Below the pieces are notes generated by a model. That model ran no database searches. It was not told the origin of the DNA and saw nothing but the letters and a program-made list of their open reading frames with translations. DNA of 64,000 bases from Gammaproteobacteria bacterium (GTDB lineage: Bacteria > Gemmatimonadota > Gemmatimonadetes > Longimicrobiales > Gaopeijiaceae): contig JAPPHB010000064.1 in NCBI GenBank assembly GCA_028821195.1, positions 1-64,000 of the forward strand, given 5' to 3'. Every line of letters begins with the position of its first letter. Position 1 is the first letter of the stretch. Shown piece by piece: positions 1 through 9,263 of this stretch. The position numbers and the translations under genes are program-made.

Positions 1-249
1 CCTCCTCTGAACCCTCGAGGCTCCTTCCCGCGAGCGGGATGGGTAGCTATGTAAGTTCGCCAAGCGCCAAACCGGTGTCAATCTGACGCGAACCGGCGCG
101 AGAGGGGGCGCAAGCCCCCTTCACCTGCTGACGCACTGGCACCAGAACGGATGACGAGCCCGGGCAGGCCGGAAGCCCCGGGACGCGATGCCCGGGACTA
201 CCGGCGAACCTGTCCGGGATACGGAGCAGGCCGTGTCCGGGTTTCCTCC
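1..249. other. non-coding stretch downstream of susD-like gene
   Basis: No convincing gene is seen. The ORFs crossing this stretch are antisense or frame shadows of the SusD-like gene. It holds a perfect 7-bp hairpin with a GCAA tetraloop at 103-120 (AGGGGGC / GCCCCCT). There is no T-run on either side, so it is at most a stabilising 3' structure of the minus-strand transcript. Confidence 0.4.
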
Positions 250-1464
250 TCAGGTGATGTTGGGGTTCCCGTTCCGTTCCGTGTCGGGCAGCGGGAAGCA
301 CTCCATGCCGCCGTAGGCGTCGCCCACGTAGGGGTGCGATCCGCTGGTGAACTGCGTGATCCTGCCAAGTCGGCGCAGCACGCCCATGCGATGTCCCTCC
401 ACGAAGAGCTCGCGACGGCGCTGCTCCTGCACCTGCTCCTGGATCTCCTGCGCGTCGGCACTCGCGAAGTTGCCGGGGAGCCCGGCCCCCTCGAGCAACT
501 CGTTGATGATCCCGACCGCGGTCGCGCCCCCTTCCACCTCGGCGACGATCAGACGTGCTTCGGTGTAGCTGGCGAGCCGGATCTCCGCGTCCCGGCTGGT
601 ATACTTCTGCTGGAACCACATCGGCGTGAGCCCGTCCTGACCGAGAATCCCCTGATCCGTCACGTGAACCCTGGGATCGGGCATGCCTGCCCACTCGAGG
701 TTCCAGAAGGCGGGATCCACCGAGACGGCCTGCTCGACGTGATTGCGGTTGAAGATCTTGTTCTCGCGCACGTTCGCGGCAGTGGAGCGGGTGATGAAGA
801 ACTCGAATCCCTCGGGAACCGCGCGGGCGTCGGCGAGCGCGCCCGCGGTTTGTCCCAGGCTCATCTGGGCTCGAGCCCGGCCCATGTATGCCGCGCTGCG
901 TATATCGGCATCCGGCGACTCCAGGGCCATGCTGAAGCGCTCCTTTGCGAGTTCGAAGACTGCCGCGGGCTGCAGTTCGGGCCCGAGATCGAAGGCGGCG
1001 CTGCACCATCCCTCGGCGAACGTCGTATAGCTGTAACCGGCGTAGAGCGCGTTGGTGGCCAGGAGCGCCGACCGGTTGGGAACGTCGCCGTCGGAGAACC
1101 CGCTGATGCGGTTGATGGCGTCATCCGCGATGAAACGGGCCTGCGCGAGCGGCGTGTGCAGCGAAGTCGAGCTCCCGCATCCGGAAGTGGCGAACGACGC
1201 ATCCAGGGGCCGCACGTCCCTGCGCTGATAGGGGACCTGGCCCAGGAAGGTCTGTGAACCCATGAACTCGCCCGAGACCAGCCCGGAGAGCAGCGCGTAC
1301 TGCGTGTAGGCGCACTCGAAAGCCCCCTGCGCGCTTACGGTGAGCAATGGAGCGGCCGAGGGATCGTCCAGGGCGTCGGCCGGCGTTTCCCCGGGGAGCG
1401 TCACCGACAGGTCGCACGCTCCCAGGAAGAGGGTGAGCAACAGGAAGAGAAATCCTTCCTTCAT
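250..1464 (-). CDS. RagB/SusD-like outer-membrane lipoprotein
   Basis: Probable surface lipoprotein that captures ligand for the SusC-like TonB transporter encoded immediately upstream (84-bp gap, same strand). The start is placed at MKEGFLFLLL rather than 10 codons earlier, because this gives a clean signal peptide ending in the lipobox LGAC (Cys about residue 17). The 404-aa product is shorter than most SusD proteins (450-550 aa), as is common for the compact Gemmatimonadota versions. Helical repeat-like stretches (ALLATNALYAGYSYTTFAEGW, ARLIVAEVEGG) fit the TPR-rich SusD fold. The C-terminus has the family-like RRRELFVEGHRM...DLRR-type segment (here MGVLRRLGR). Substrate cannot be told: no glycosidase or dedicated peptidase follows. 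The S9-fold gene upstream of susC may be functionally linked, but a 440-bp gap separates it. Confidence 0.8.
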   Translation of the reverse strand: MKEGFLFLLLTLFLGACDLSVTLPGETPADALDDPSAAPLLTVSAQGAFECAYTQYALLSGLVSGEFMGSQTFLGQVPYQRRDVRPLDASFATSGCGSSTSLHTPLAQARFIADDAINRISGFSDGDVPNRSALLATNALYAGYSYTTFAEGWCSAAFDLGPELQPAAVFELAKERFSMALESPDADIRSAAYMGRARAQMSLGQTAGALADARAVPEGFEFFITRSTAANVRENKIFNRNHVEQAVSVDPAFWNLEWAGMPDPRVHVTDQGILGQDGLTPMWFQQKYTSRDAEIRLASYTEARLIVAEVEGGATAVGIINELLEGAGLPGNFASADAQEIQEQVQEQRRRELFVEGHRMGVLRRLGRITQFTSGSHPYVGDAYGGMECFPLPDTERNGNPNIT

Positions 1465-1548
1465 CTTCTTTCGATTATCAAGTATGCCTGACATCTATTC
1501 CTCCCTTGTTTCCATATTGAGCATTGAGCTTCGCGCGAGACGCGGCCA

Positions 1549-4500
1549 TCAGAACCTGACCCTGAAGGACAGGAGGAAGCTGTGCGGGAGCGGCGCCTGG
1601 GTCTGCTGCCAGCCCCAGGGATTGTCCCGCGTGCGGCGCGTCTCGGGGTCGAGCCCGGGCTGGCTGAAGCTGTCGTGGACCCACGGGGTCCAGATGTTTC
1701 GCCCGCTCAGGGTGATTGCGGCCCGGGAAACGCCGTACCCTTCGACGAAGTCCCCGGGAAGCTCGTAGGTAAGGGAGATTTCGCGCAGGCGGAGGTGATC
1801 GTCCCTCTCCATCCAGGGGTGCTCGATGTCGAAGGTCTGGATTTCCGCGGCCTGGATCGGGTCCAGGGTGCCCATGAGATAGAGCTGAGCGCGCTCGGTG
1901 TTGCGGGTGTTGCGATCGCGCTGCCAGGTGGTCGTGCTGAAGCGCCGGCTCTCCCAGGTGTAGTTCCAGAGCGCGTTCAGCGTGAGCCCCAGGTTGGGGA
2001 GCGCGAGGGACTGAGTGAACGATCCCTGCCAGACGGGTCCGGGCGGGCCGAGATAGTGGAACGGCGCCTGGGAGCATGGAGTGGGCGCGCGCGAGGGGTC
2101 CGGCCCCTCGCACATGACGTCGATCAGCCGTGTCGGGTTGTTGGGGTCCCAGCGGGCCGAAGCGATGTACTTGCTCCAGTATCCCCCGAGAGGATACCCG
2201 ACGCGGTGCTGGAAGCGGCCCCGGGTGTCGGCCTGGATGCGCTCCCGGCCTTCGCCGAGCGAGACCAGCAGGTTGTCGTTGTAGGCGGCGGTCGCCCCGA
2301 GGTCGAAGCTCATGCTCGGAGTCCGGATGACCTGGGAGTTCAGGGTGAGCTCGATGCCCTTGTTATTGACCTCCCCGACGTTGATGAAGCGGGAGCCGGG
2401 GAACCCGAGCGAGGGCGCGACCAGGTCGGCCAGAATCGCGTCGCGGGTGGTCTGGTTGTAGTAGGTGAACTCGATGCCCAGGCGGTCGGAGAAGAGACCC
2501 GCGTCGAAGCCCAGCTCGAGTTCGGTTCCGACCTCGGGCTTGAGGTCGGGGTTGCCCAGGTTGCCAGGCAGAAGCGCGGGCTCGTCGCCGGGGCCGGTGG
2601 TCGGCGAATAGGTGCGCACCGCCGCGAAGGCGTCCGGCTGCAGGCCCGACTTGCCCCACGCCGCCCGCAGGCGGAAGCTCTCGGCGAAGCCGACGTTCCA
2701 GAAGTCGGTGTCGCTCAGCACCCACGAGGCGCTCAGCTTGGGATAGTAGACCGCGTTGAAGGTCTCCCCGAAGGCGCTGTGGGCGTCGCCGCGGAGCGCC
2801 GCGGTCACATACAGCTGGTCCCGCCAGCCGATTGTCTCCTGGATGAAGAGCCCGGCGCTCTTCGTCTCGACGAAGTCCTCGTCACCCCGTGTGCGCGCCG
2901 CCGCCCCCACCGTGGAAACCGCCGAGTTGGGGAGCTCGTCGCCGCGCGATAGGAGCGTGAGGCTTTCCTTGGTGAAGTATTGAGCGCCGAAGGATGTCGC
3001 CGAAGTGATGTCCGCAGTGAGATCGAAGCTGGCCGTGACGTTGTAGTCGAACGTGGACTGAAGTCCGCGGTCGTATATGACGTCCTTGCGTCCCTGGCTG
3101 AGCCCGGCGTAGGCGAGGAATCCCCCCGATGGCACGCGGGGCCAGAAGCGCGAGACCTTGGCGTCGGTGAAGTCCAGGCCCGCCACCAGCCTGTGGGTGA
3201 GCCAGTTGAACGGGCGGTGGGTCGCGGTGATGGACGCCGTGCCGCGGTTCAGCTCCTCGGCAAAGTCGATGTCGTTCTGGGCCTCGGGCGGGCCGACCAT
3301 GAAGCCGCGCGAGCCGGTTTCGCGCGATGCCGGAGTGCCCCACAGAAACATGGCGAACATGCCGTAGATGCCGCCCTGGCCGTCCGGGGCAAACCTGCCG
3401 TCGCTGCTGATGACGCCCAGATCCGCGGCGAGATCGAAGTCCTCGGAGACCGCGAGCCCGAGGTTGGTGCGGACCGAAGTTTTCTCGATCTGGTTGTTGA
3501 GCATGTAGCCCTGCTCGTTGTCGTGGCCCACCGACAGGAAGTAGGTGAGGTCGTTGGTGCCGCCCGAGACGCTCAGGTCGTAGTTCTGGAGGTGTCCGGT
3601 GCGGAACATCTGCCGGCCGGCGGCGACTTCCTCGGCGTACAGGTCCTGGCTGATGATCCGCCCACCGACGAGACCGTAGTTGGTCGGGATGCGCCCGTCC
3701 GGATTATTGAACCAGTTGCCGCCCTGGCGGACCGTGAGGTTGACCACGGGCCGGCCGGTCTGGCCCTTGCGGGTGATGATCTGGATGACGCCGTTGGACG
3801 CCTCGGTCCCGTACAGCGTCGCCGCGGCGGGCCCCTTGATGACCTCGATGCGCTCGATCTCCTCGGGGTTGATGTCGTTCAGGCGGGAGGTGCCCGCGCC
3901 GCTCGAAGGCCCGGCGCGGTTGTCGGCGTTGATGCGGACCCCGTCGACGTAGACCAGTGGCCCGGTGTTGGCCTGCCTCGTGCTCGATCCCTGCGTGAGG
4001 GTGCCGATGCCGCGGATGAGGACGTTGCCGCCGGTGCCGACGTTGCCCCCGCCGATCTGCACCCTGACCCCGGCCACCTGCCCGGCCAGCAGTTGCTGGA
4101 AGCTGGCGGGCGCGATCTCCTCGATCTGCGCGGAAACCTCGAGGGTGCCCACGACGTTTGCGACCGCCCGGCGCTGCTGACCCCCGGCGGTGCCGGTGAC
4201 GATGATCTCGTCGAGGCCGAGGGCTTCGGAGGACAGGGTGAAGTCCTGCACCACGGTTTCGCCCGCGGTCACGGTGACCTGGGCGCTTACGGTGCTCATG
4301 CCGATGCGCTCGGCGCGCATCTCATAGGTGCCCGCCGGCACGTTGACGAGCAGGTAGCGGCCGTCCTGGCGGGAGAGAGTGCCGAGACCGGCGCCGGCCA
4401 GGTAGACCTGGACCTCGCCGAGCGGCGTGCCGGCGGTCGCGTCGGTGACCTGACCGGTGATGTTGCCGGGTTCCTGGGCGGTTGCGGGGGGTGCCATGGC

Positions 4501-4608
4501 GATCACCGCGGCGGCGACAAGAAGGGTGAAGGTGAGGGGGTGGGCGGCACGGCATCGCCGCCCGCGCGAGGATTGGGTGTTGGAGTCATTGGACCATCGT
4601 TTCGTCAT
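1549..4608 (-). CDS. SusC/RagA-type TonB-linked outer-membrane transporter
   Basis: Energy-dependent outer-membrane importer, 1019 aa. In order: signal peptide (about 1-45, ending PPATAQ), a carboxypeptidase-regulatory-like domain (about 48-135, ITGQVTDATAGTPL...GRYLLVNVPAGTYEMRAERIG), a TonB-box-like DEIIVTGTA, a plug domain (about 150-290, with LLAGQVAGVRVQ, GNVLIRGIGT, PLVYVDGVRIN and IEVIKGPAAATLYG), then the beta-barrel, ending in an aromatic terminal residue (FRVRF). The N-terminal extension plus the LVYVDGVRIN signature separates SusC/RagA from ordinary siderophore receptors. It forms a pair with the SusD-like gene downstream. The start ATG is preceded by a GGGGGG stretch. The family takes up glycans or peptides; the substrate here is unknown. 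Confidence 0.92.
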   Translation of the reverse strand: MTKRWSNDSNTQSSRGRRCRAAHPLTFTLLVAAAVIAMAPPATAQEPGNITGQVTDATAGTPLGEVQVYLAGAGLGTLSRQDGRYLLVNVPAGTYEMRAERIGMSTVSAQVTVTAGETVVQDFTLSSEALGLDEIIVTGTAGGQQRRAVANVVGTLEVSAQIEEIAPASFQQLLAGQVAGVRVQIGGGNVGTGGNVLIRGIGTLTQGSSTRQANTGPLVYVDGVRINADNRAGPSSGAGTSRLNDINPEEIERIEVIKGPAAATLYGTEASNGVIQIITRKGQTGRPVVNLTVRQGGNWFNNPDGRIPTNYGLVGGRIISQDLYAEEVAAGRQMFRTGHLQNYDLSVSGGTNDLTYFLSVGHDNEQGYMLNNQIEKTSVRTNLGLAVSEDFDLAADLGVISSDGRFAPDGQGGIYGMFAMFLWGTPASRETGSRGFMVGPPEAQNDIDFAEELNRGTASITATHRPFNWLTHRLVAGLDFTDAKVSRFWPRVPSGGFLAYAGLSQGRKDVIYDRGLQSTFDYNVTASFDLTADITSATSFGAQYFTKESLTLLSRGDELPNSAVSTVGAAARTRGDEDFVETKSAGLFIQETIGWRDQLYVTAALRGDAHSAFGETFNAVYYPKLSASWVLSDTDFWNVGFAESFRLRAAWGKSGLQPDAFAAVRTYSPTTGPGDEPALLPGNLGNPDLKPEVGTELELGFDAGLFSDRLGIEFTYYNQTTRDAILADLVAPSLGFPGSRFINVGEVNNKGIELTLNSQVIRTPSMSFDLGATAAYNDNLLVSLGEGRERIQADTRGRFQHRVGYPLGGYWSKYIASARWDPNNPTRLIDVMCEGPDPSRAPTPCSQAPFHYLGPPGPVWQGSFTQSLALPNLGLTLNALWNYTWESRRFSTTTWQRDRNTRNTERAQLYLMGTLDPIQAAEIQTFDIEHPWMERDDHLRLREISLTYELPGDFVEGYGVSRAAITLSGRNIWTPWVHDSFSQPGLDPETRRTRDNPWGWQQTQAPLPHSFLLSFRVRF

Positions 4609-5048
4609 GGATCCCCCCGGTGGTGAGAAGACGGACAGAAGCAGGCTGGGGTGGGGGACGCAGGCCGGGTGGGCCCGGACCTGATCGACGAATGGGTGCG
4701 TCAGGGCCCTCCTTGGTCGGGGTGGTCAGGAAACGGGCGTCGCCCGGGCGGGCGTGGCGGCGGGATTCCGCCGGACGGGAGAGAAGGGAATCCGGGCCGC
4801 GAGGAGGATGGCGGATGCGGACGAACGAGTACTTGTCCGCTTCAGGTCGCGGGCGTGAGGCCGCAGGAAGCCCCTGAAATGCCAGCGTTGGGCGCCCTCA
4901 CCGCCGCGAACGACGGTGCGGACGGGGATCGCCCGGTACAGCATACCCATCTCCCCGAATCCCGGTACAAACGTCCGTTCAAGCTACGGCGGGGCGGGTC
5001 CGGGCGCCATCAGGGACGTGGCCCTAAGCGAGCCACCGCGCGGCCCCC
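4609..5048. other. 440-bp intergenic region upstream of susC
   Basis: Lies between the S9-fold gene and susC, both on the minus strand. The ORFs listed here (for example 4651..5055, 4726..4950) have Arg/Gly/Pro-rich shadow composition and no family features. It presumably carries the susC promoter and 5' leader. I could not find a clear -35/-10 pair or a recognisable riboswitch. Confidence 0.5.
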
Positions 5049-7025
5049 TCAGTAGCTCACCCCTTCCAGCTCCTCCAGGTAGCCGACGCCGGGCAGCTCG
5101 GTGTCCTTCCCGAGCAGGTAGAAGTCGAAGAAAGCCTGCATGTCGGCGAGCATCCGCCTCGTGTTGTCGAAGCCCCGGACGTAGAAGTTCTCGCCGGGAT
5201 AGGCCTTGTAGCGGGCCGGCTTGTAGAGGCGCTGAAGCTCGCGGAAGAACTCGGTCATCTGGGGTGAGCCGGGGTAGCGGCCCTCGCCGTGGAGCACGAA
5301 GACGGGTACCTGGGCGTCGGCGATGTGGTAGTAGGGGGAATTCGCCAGATAGCGATCCCGGTGCTCGTCGAGCCGCCCCATCTCCTTGCGCAGCTGCTGC
5401 AGGTGGCGGAACTCGCCGTCCTGGAAGAAGGTGACCCGATCGCAGTAGCCGGACGCCGCGATCACGGCCTGGAAGGTCTCGCCGCCGAAGCTCACCGCCG
5501 CGCACGACATGAAGCCGCCGTAGCTGGTGCCCGTGGTGCCGATGCGCTCCGGGTGGACGTAGGGCAGGGTGCGGAGATACTCCGCAGCCGCGACCGCATC
5601 CGCGAAGTCGCACTTCCCCCAGCAGCCGTCGTTGGCCTCCTCGAAGTCGCGTCCGTAGCCGGAGCTGCCCCGCACGTTGGGCAGCAGGACGACGTATCCG
5701 CGCTGCGTAAAGTACTGGATCGATCGCTCGAAGCCGTCCTCCCACTGGGACGTGGGTCCGCCGTGGGTCCACACGATCGCCGGATGGCGGCCATCGTCAT
5801 CGCCCGAGCCCTCGGATGGCCGGTAGAGGTAGGAGGGGATGATGAGCCCGTCCCCGCTCCGGAACTCTACCTTGGTGGGCGTGATCAGTCGGTTTTCAAT
5901 CCCCTCGACCGGCATCGAATCGGTCAGCCAGGATTCCTTCCCCGAATCGAGCAGGTGGATCACCAGATCGCCGGGGCGGGTCGGCGTCTCGAGCGTGTAG
6001 GAGATGCGGCTGCCGTCCGGCGACCACTGGGGCGCACCGATGACCCCGGACGCAGGGCGCGCCACGACTCGGGACTCGCCGCCATGCGCGGTCGCGGTCC
6101 GGAGCTGATAGGTGCCGCCGTGGTTCTCGACGTACGCGAACGAGCCGCCGTCGGGCGACCACACGCCGTCCGTCTGGTCGGCTTCGCCCGGCGCAAACGG
6201 GCGTGGTTCGCCTCCCGGGCGGGGGACGCTCCAGTAGTTGATCCACCCGGAGCGGTAGGACGGGAATATCACCGTGGATCCATCCGGCGAGACCAGCGGA
6301 TAGCCGAACGTTCCTCCTTCCCCGTAGTCGAAGAAGTCCTTGTCCTCGACGATCACCCTTTCCTCACCTCCGTCGGCTGGAACCTCGACGATGGCGTGGT
6401 CCATCCACTGGTCATCGAGTCTCACGAAGAGGACAAAGCGCGAATCGGGGCTCCAGGTCGGGTAGACCTCCAGTTCGGGGCCATCGGTCAGTCGCCGCGC
6501 CTCGCCGGAGGCGACTACCACCGTCCACACGTCATATTGCCCGTGGCGATTTCCGGCAAATGCGATCCGACTTCCGTCCGGCGACCAGGAATAGCCCTTG
6601 ATCAGCCGGCCGCCGTTGCCCGTGATGCGCATCTCTTCGCCGTCCCGCGGCGACCAGAGCCAGATTTCGGGCGTGCCGCTCTTGTCCGACACGTAGGAGA
6701 TCCAGCGCCCGTCCGGCGACCAGCGGGGTTCGGCCGAGGCGAGAAAGTGACCGCTTCCCCCCGTCGCAACCGGAAGTTCGCTGATGGCGCCGCCCTCTGG
6801 ACGAACCAGGCGGAGGTTCGAGCCGCCCAGAAGGATCCAGTCGCCGCCGGGTGCCCAGCGCGGGGTTTCTCCGCCGACCGCGGATGAGAGCGACAGGAGT
6901 GTTTCCGCCGGAAGCGGGCCGGTCGCGACCTGGGCCGGCAATGGCGCCAGCCGCGTCGAAGATGTCAGGACGAGGCATAGGAGGAGCGGGACGATTCTCA
7001 TCATGTTGTCGGCGGGTCGTCGCAT
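5049..7025 (-). CDS. S9-fold secreted alpha/beta hydrolase with degenerate triad (paralogue 1)
   Basis: Resembles prolyl-oligopeptidase/dipeptidyl-aminopeptidase family S9: signal peptide, N-terminal WD40-like TolB/PD40 propeller repeats (SPDGRWISYVS, SPDGSRIAFAG), then an alpha/beta hydrolase domain with GTSYGG (nucleophile Ser about 501). However, the usual HGxxDxxVP Asp site reads HGEGRYPGS (about 579) and the usual catalytic His site reads YPGENFYVRG (Phe about 614). The same altered motifs occur in the gene at 46944-48911, so this looks like a conserved subgroup and not random decay. A conserved Cys pair (GCWGKC) precedes the Ser. The start at ATG 7025 is chosen because GGAG sits 7 bases upstream; the longer ORF adds 60 unlikely residues. 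Peptidase activity is uncertain. Confidence 0.85.
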   Translation of the reverse strand: MRRPADNMMRIVPLLLCLVLTSSTRLAPLPAQVATGPLPAETLLSLSSAVGGETPRWAPGGDWILLGGSNLRLVRPEGGAISELPVATGGSGHFLASAEPRWSPDGRWISYVSDKSGTPEIWLWSPRDGEEMRITGNGGRLIKGYSWSPDGSRIAFAGNRHGQYDVWTVVVASGEARRLTDGPELEVYPTWSPDSRFVLFVRLDDQWMDHAIVEVPADGGEERVIVEDKDFFDYGEGGTFGYPLVSPDGSTVIFPSYRSGWINYWSVPRPGGEPRPFAPGEADQTDGVWSPDGGSFAYVENHGGTYQLRTATAHGGESRVVARPASGVIGAPQWSPDGSRISYTLETPTRPGDLVIHLLDSGKESWLTDSMPVEGIENRLITPTKVEFRSGDGLIIPSYLYRPSEGSGDDDGRHPAIVWTHGGPTSQWEDGFERSIQYFTQRGYVVLLPNVRGSSGYGRDFEEANDGCWGKCDFADAVAAAEYLRTLPYVHPERIGTTGTSYGGFMSCAAVSFGGETFQAVIAASGYCDRVTFFQDGEFRHLQQLRKEMGRLDEHRDRYLANSPYYHIADAQVPVFVLHGEGRYPGSPQMTEFFRELQRLYKPARYKAYPGENFYVRGFDNTRRMLADMQAFFDFYLLGKDTELPGVGYLEELEGVSY

Positions 7026-7243
7026 GGCTGGACTCCAGGAAGGGCAAGATCTAATCGGTTCGGGCGCGGGTTGCGGATCACATGGACCAGAACTTGCAAG
7101 TAATGTAGGGCTGTCGCACGGCTGAACCACAGATCCGGGAAGGCCGGGGCATTCCAGAAGCAGTGGCTCCCGACATCTCGGCCGGACTCGAGGCCCGAGG
7201 ACCACGGGGCCACGCTGTTGACCGGGAAACGTGCAGGTCGGCT

Positions 7244-8878
7244 ATGAACGTGGGCAGCGCGCGCGGTCGTCGAGCAGGGGCCCTGACGGCTGCGTTCCTG
7301 ACGGTCGCCATTTGGTCCTCTGCGTGTGGCGAAGCGGGTACCGAACCGACGGCGGCCGATCCTCCCCACCCCGCAATGGTCGCGGTGGCGCCCGCAGCCG
7401 TGACGTTCGGGACCCTCGGGGACACTATCCGGGTTTCCGCAGAGGTACGCGATCAGTACGGAACCGCGATGGCGGGTGCGCACGTTTCCTGGCTCAGCCG
7501 GCATCCCATGATCGCGGAGGTAAGCCCGGCGGGGCTTGTGACGGCGGTCGGCAATGGCACGACGACGGTCGTCGCCGAGACCCGGCACTGGGAGGTGCGC
7601 GGAGGCCGAATGATGGCCACCGGCGGGACCTCGGACTCGGTTGTAGTCCGCGTGGATGCCCCATCGTTCACCCTGTCCGGCACGGTGACCGACAGCCGGA
7701 GACCGAGCCTGATCCTGCCCGGCATTCACGTGCGCCTGGAAGGGTGGAAGCGGACAACTACGACCACCGATGCGGATGGGCGGTACAGCTTTCCCAACGT
7801 CGGGGGGACCCTGCAGGTGACGGCCCATGCGGAGTTCAGCTACGTCAGCCAGACGGTGGATGTGCACGTGGACGGGGACCTGACGCGGGACTTTGCGATG
7901 GAGCACAACGGCGTGACGCCATTCCGGTCCACATCGCGGATCTCGCCGTTCATCCTCGGGCCGGACTCCACGTGGCTGCAAAGCGTGATTTACGCCGGCC
8001 GCGGGGTACGGACGGTATTCGATCGGCGGTTCGACAACTGGATCCGCACCAGAGCGTTCCTGTTCGACGCACACATCGCCGAACAGGTAGTGGAATTCCG
8101 AGTCAATGCCGAGTTTGCCGACGTCGAGGCGGCCAGGACGGAAGTCGACAGGTTCGCCGCCGCCGTGGGACGGCTGCCGGCGGCATTCCTTTCGAATGTC
8201 GCGTGGGTGGCGATCAACGGCGGCTACGGGGCCTGGGGCGGCGGACGGGACGCGGAACAGGCCGGGATGATGCTGATCCACAAGCACTCCGCCTGGGACG
8301 CCATCCGCCGCGGCTTCCTCGAGGAGATCTTCCTGCACGAAGCCGCGCACGCTTCGCTGGATCACCCTCACGCAAGAGCCGACGGCTGGCGCGCCGCGCA
8401 GGCGGCCGACGGCGTGTTCATTTCCGACTATGCCCGGAATAATCCCGTCCGGGAGGATATCGCGGAGACCGGCATCATGTACTTCGCAGTCCGGTATCGA
8501 CCGGAAAGCCTGACCCGCGACGAGCGGTGGATCATTCTGACTTCCATACCCAACCGCCTCGCGTATCTCGAGGAGCAGGACCTGGACATGTGGCCATACG
8601 TCGAGACGGGTTCGCTGATCCCTGGTCTCGAACCCGGCTCAGTCGCCGGCGATCTCCGGGGAAGGGTCGCCGGCAGCTTCGATCGAACAGTGCTCCCCGC
8701 ACCCGAAGCGGCGGCGGTTGCGGGCGAAGTTGCGGTAGCCCCAGGCGAAGAGGGGCCGTGCGAGGGGGAGCCGGAAGACCCAGCCCAGCCTTGGACCGCG
8801 AGGGAGTACCCGCAGCAGTTGCTCGATGGCCCGTGCGCCCTCCCAGGCATCGCGGGGAGCCGAGCCCGGCGCCACTAG
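7244..8878 (+). CDS. lipoprotein with Big_2-like, CarboxypepD_reg-like and HExxH metallopeptidase-like domains
   Basis: Starts at MNVGSARGRR, giving a signal peptide with lipobox SSAC. Next comes an Ig-like (Big_2) segment (about 40-150, DTIRVSAEVRDQYGTAMAGA, HVSWLSRHPMIAEVSPAGLVTA), then a carboxypeptidase-regulatory-like fold (about 160-230, SGTVTDSRRP...TDADGRYSFPNVGG). The rest contains a zinc-peptidase-like helix FLHEAAHASLDH (about 365) followed by an EDIAETG segment about 50 residues later that could supply a third ligand. Likely an envelope-anchored zinc metallopeptidase; the substrate is unknown. The last 80 residues are low-complexity Pro/Glu/Ala and lie entirely opposite the DUF393 gene on the other strand, so the natural C-terminus may have been lost or extended. 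Divergent from the S9-fold gene (218-bp gap). Confidence 0.72.
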   Translation: MNVGSARGRRAGALTAAFLTVAIWSSACGEAGTEPTAADPPHPAMVAVAPAAVTFGTLGDTIRVSAEVRDQYGTAMAGAHVSWLSRHPMIAEVSPAGLVTAVGNGTTTVVAETRHWEVRGGRMMATGGTSDSVVVRVDAPSFTLSGTVTDSRRPSLILPGIHVRLEGWKRTTTTTDADGRYSFPNVGGTLQVTAHAEFSYVSQTVDVHVDGDLTRDFAMEHNGVTPFRSTSRISPFILGPDSTWLQSVIYAGRGVRTVFDRRFDNWIRTRAFLFDAHIAEQVVEFRVNAEFADVEAARTEVDRFAAAVGRLPAAFLSNVAWVAINGGYGAWGGGRDAEQAGMMLIHKHSAWDAIRRGFLEEIFLHEAAHASLDHPHARADGWRAAQAADGVFISDYARNNPVREDIAETGIMYFAVRYRPESLTRDERWIILTSIPNRLAYLEEQDLDMWPYVETGSLIPGLEPGSVAGDLRGRVAGSFDRTVLPAPEAAAVAGEVAVAPGEEGPCEGEPEDPAQPWTAREYPQQLLDGPCALPGIAGSRARRH

Positions 8879-9067
8879 CTGCAACGCGTCCTCGAACCGG
8901 GCCGGGTCGATCCAAGGGAAGCGGGCCGGTACGCCGCCTTCCTGATACGCGACGATCTCGATCGTGCCCGCCGGATCGCGGCGCCGCAGGTAGTCGATGA
9001 AGCGCAGGCAGACGGCACATTGGCCATCGTAGATGACGGTGTAGCCGGCGGACGCGCCCGGGATCAT
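8639..9067 (-). CDS. DCC (DUF393) family thioredoxin-like protein
   Basis: 142 aa. The N-terminal YDGQCAVCLRFIDYLRRRD is the defining DxxCxxC signature of the DCC/YuxK family, which has a thioredoxin-like fold with a CxxC pair. A second conserved region (FRLPLARPLFAWGYRNFARNRRRFGC) and a terminal Cys pair (CGEHC) fit longer members. The family is predicted to do thiol-disulfide or redox chemistry; the partners are unknown. Its 3' 240 bp overlap the 3' end of the metallopeptidase-like gene on the plus strand. The homologous core covers the overlap, so this gene is the better-supported user of that DNA. Confidence 0.85.
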   Translation of the reverse strand: MIPGASAGYTVIYDGQCAVCLRFIDYLRRRDPAGTIEIVAYQEGGVPARFPWIDPARFEDALQLVAPGSAPRDAWEGARAIEQLLRVLPRGPRLGWVFRLPLARPLFAWGYRNFARNRRRFGCGEHCSIEAAGDPSPEIAGD

Positions 9068-9263
9068 GTCGACAGGTGTCGGGGATCACGTGGGCGTGCG
9101 TGGCATCGCATCGACGTGCGCGGGATCATATGCCTCGGGTTTGCGGGTAGGAGTTCTGCGGAGACTACCCTCAACGGGCGAAACTGTGACGGAACCGGCA
9201 ACCGCCAGGCCTCATCCGCTATCTTTGCGCCGGAACGCGTCCCTCTCATCTCCCTGGAGAAGC

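Noticed and set aside
103-120. GCAA-tetraloop hairpin as an intrinsic terminator for susD
   Set aside because: No T-run in either orientation, and about 130 bp beyond the stop codon.
2980-4626. 548-aa plus-strand ORF opposite susC
   Set aside because: Asp/Val/Gly/Ala-rich antisense shadow with no domain features; the opposite strand encodes an unmistakable SusC.
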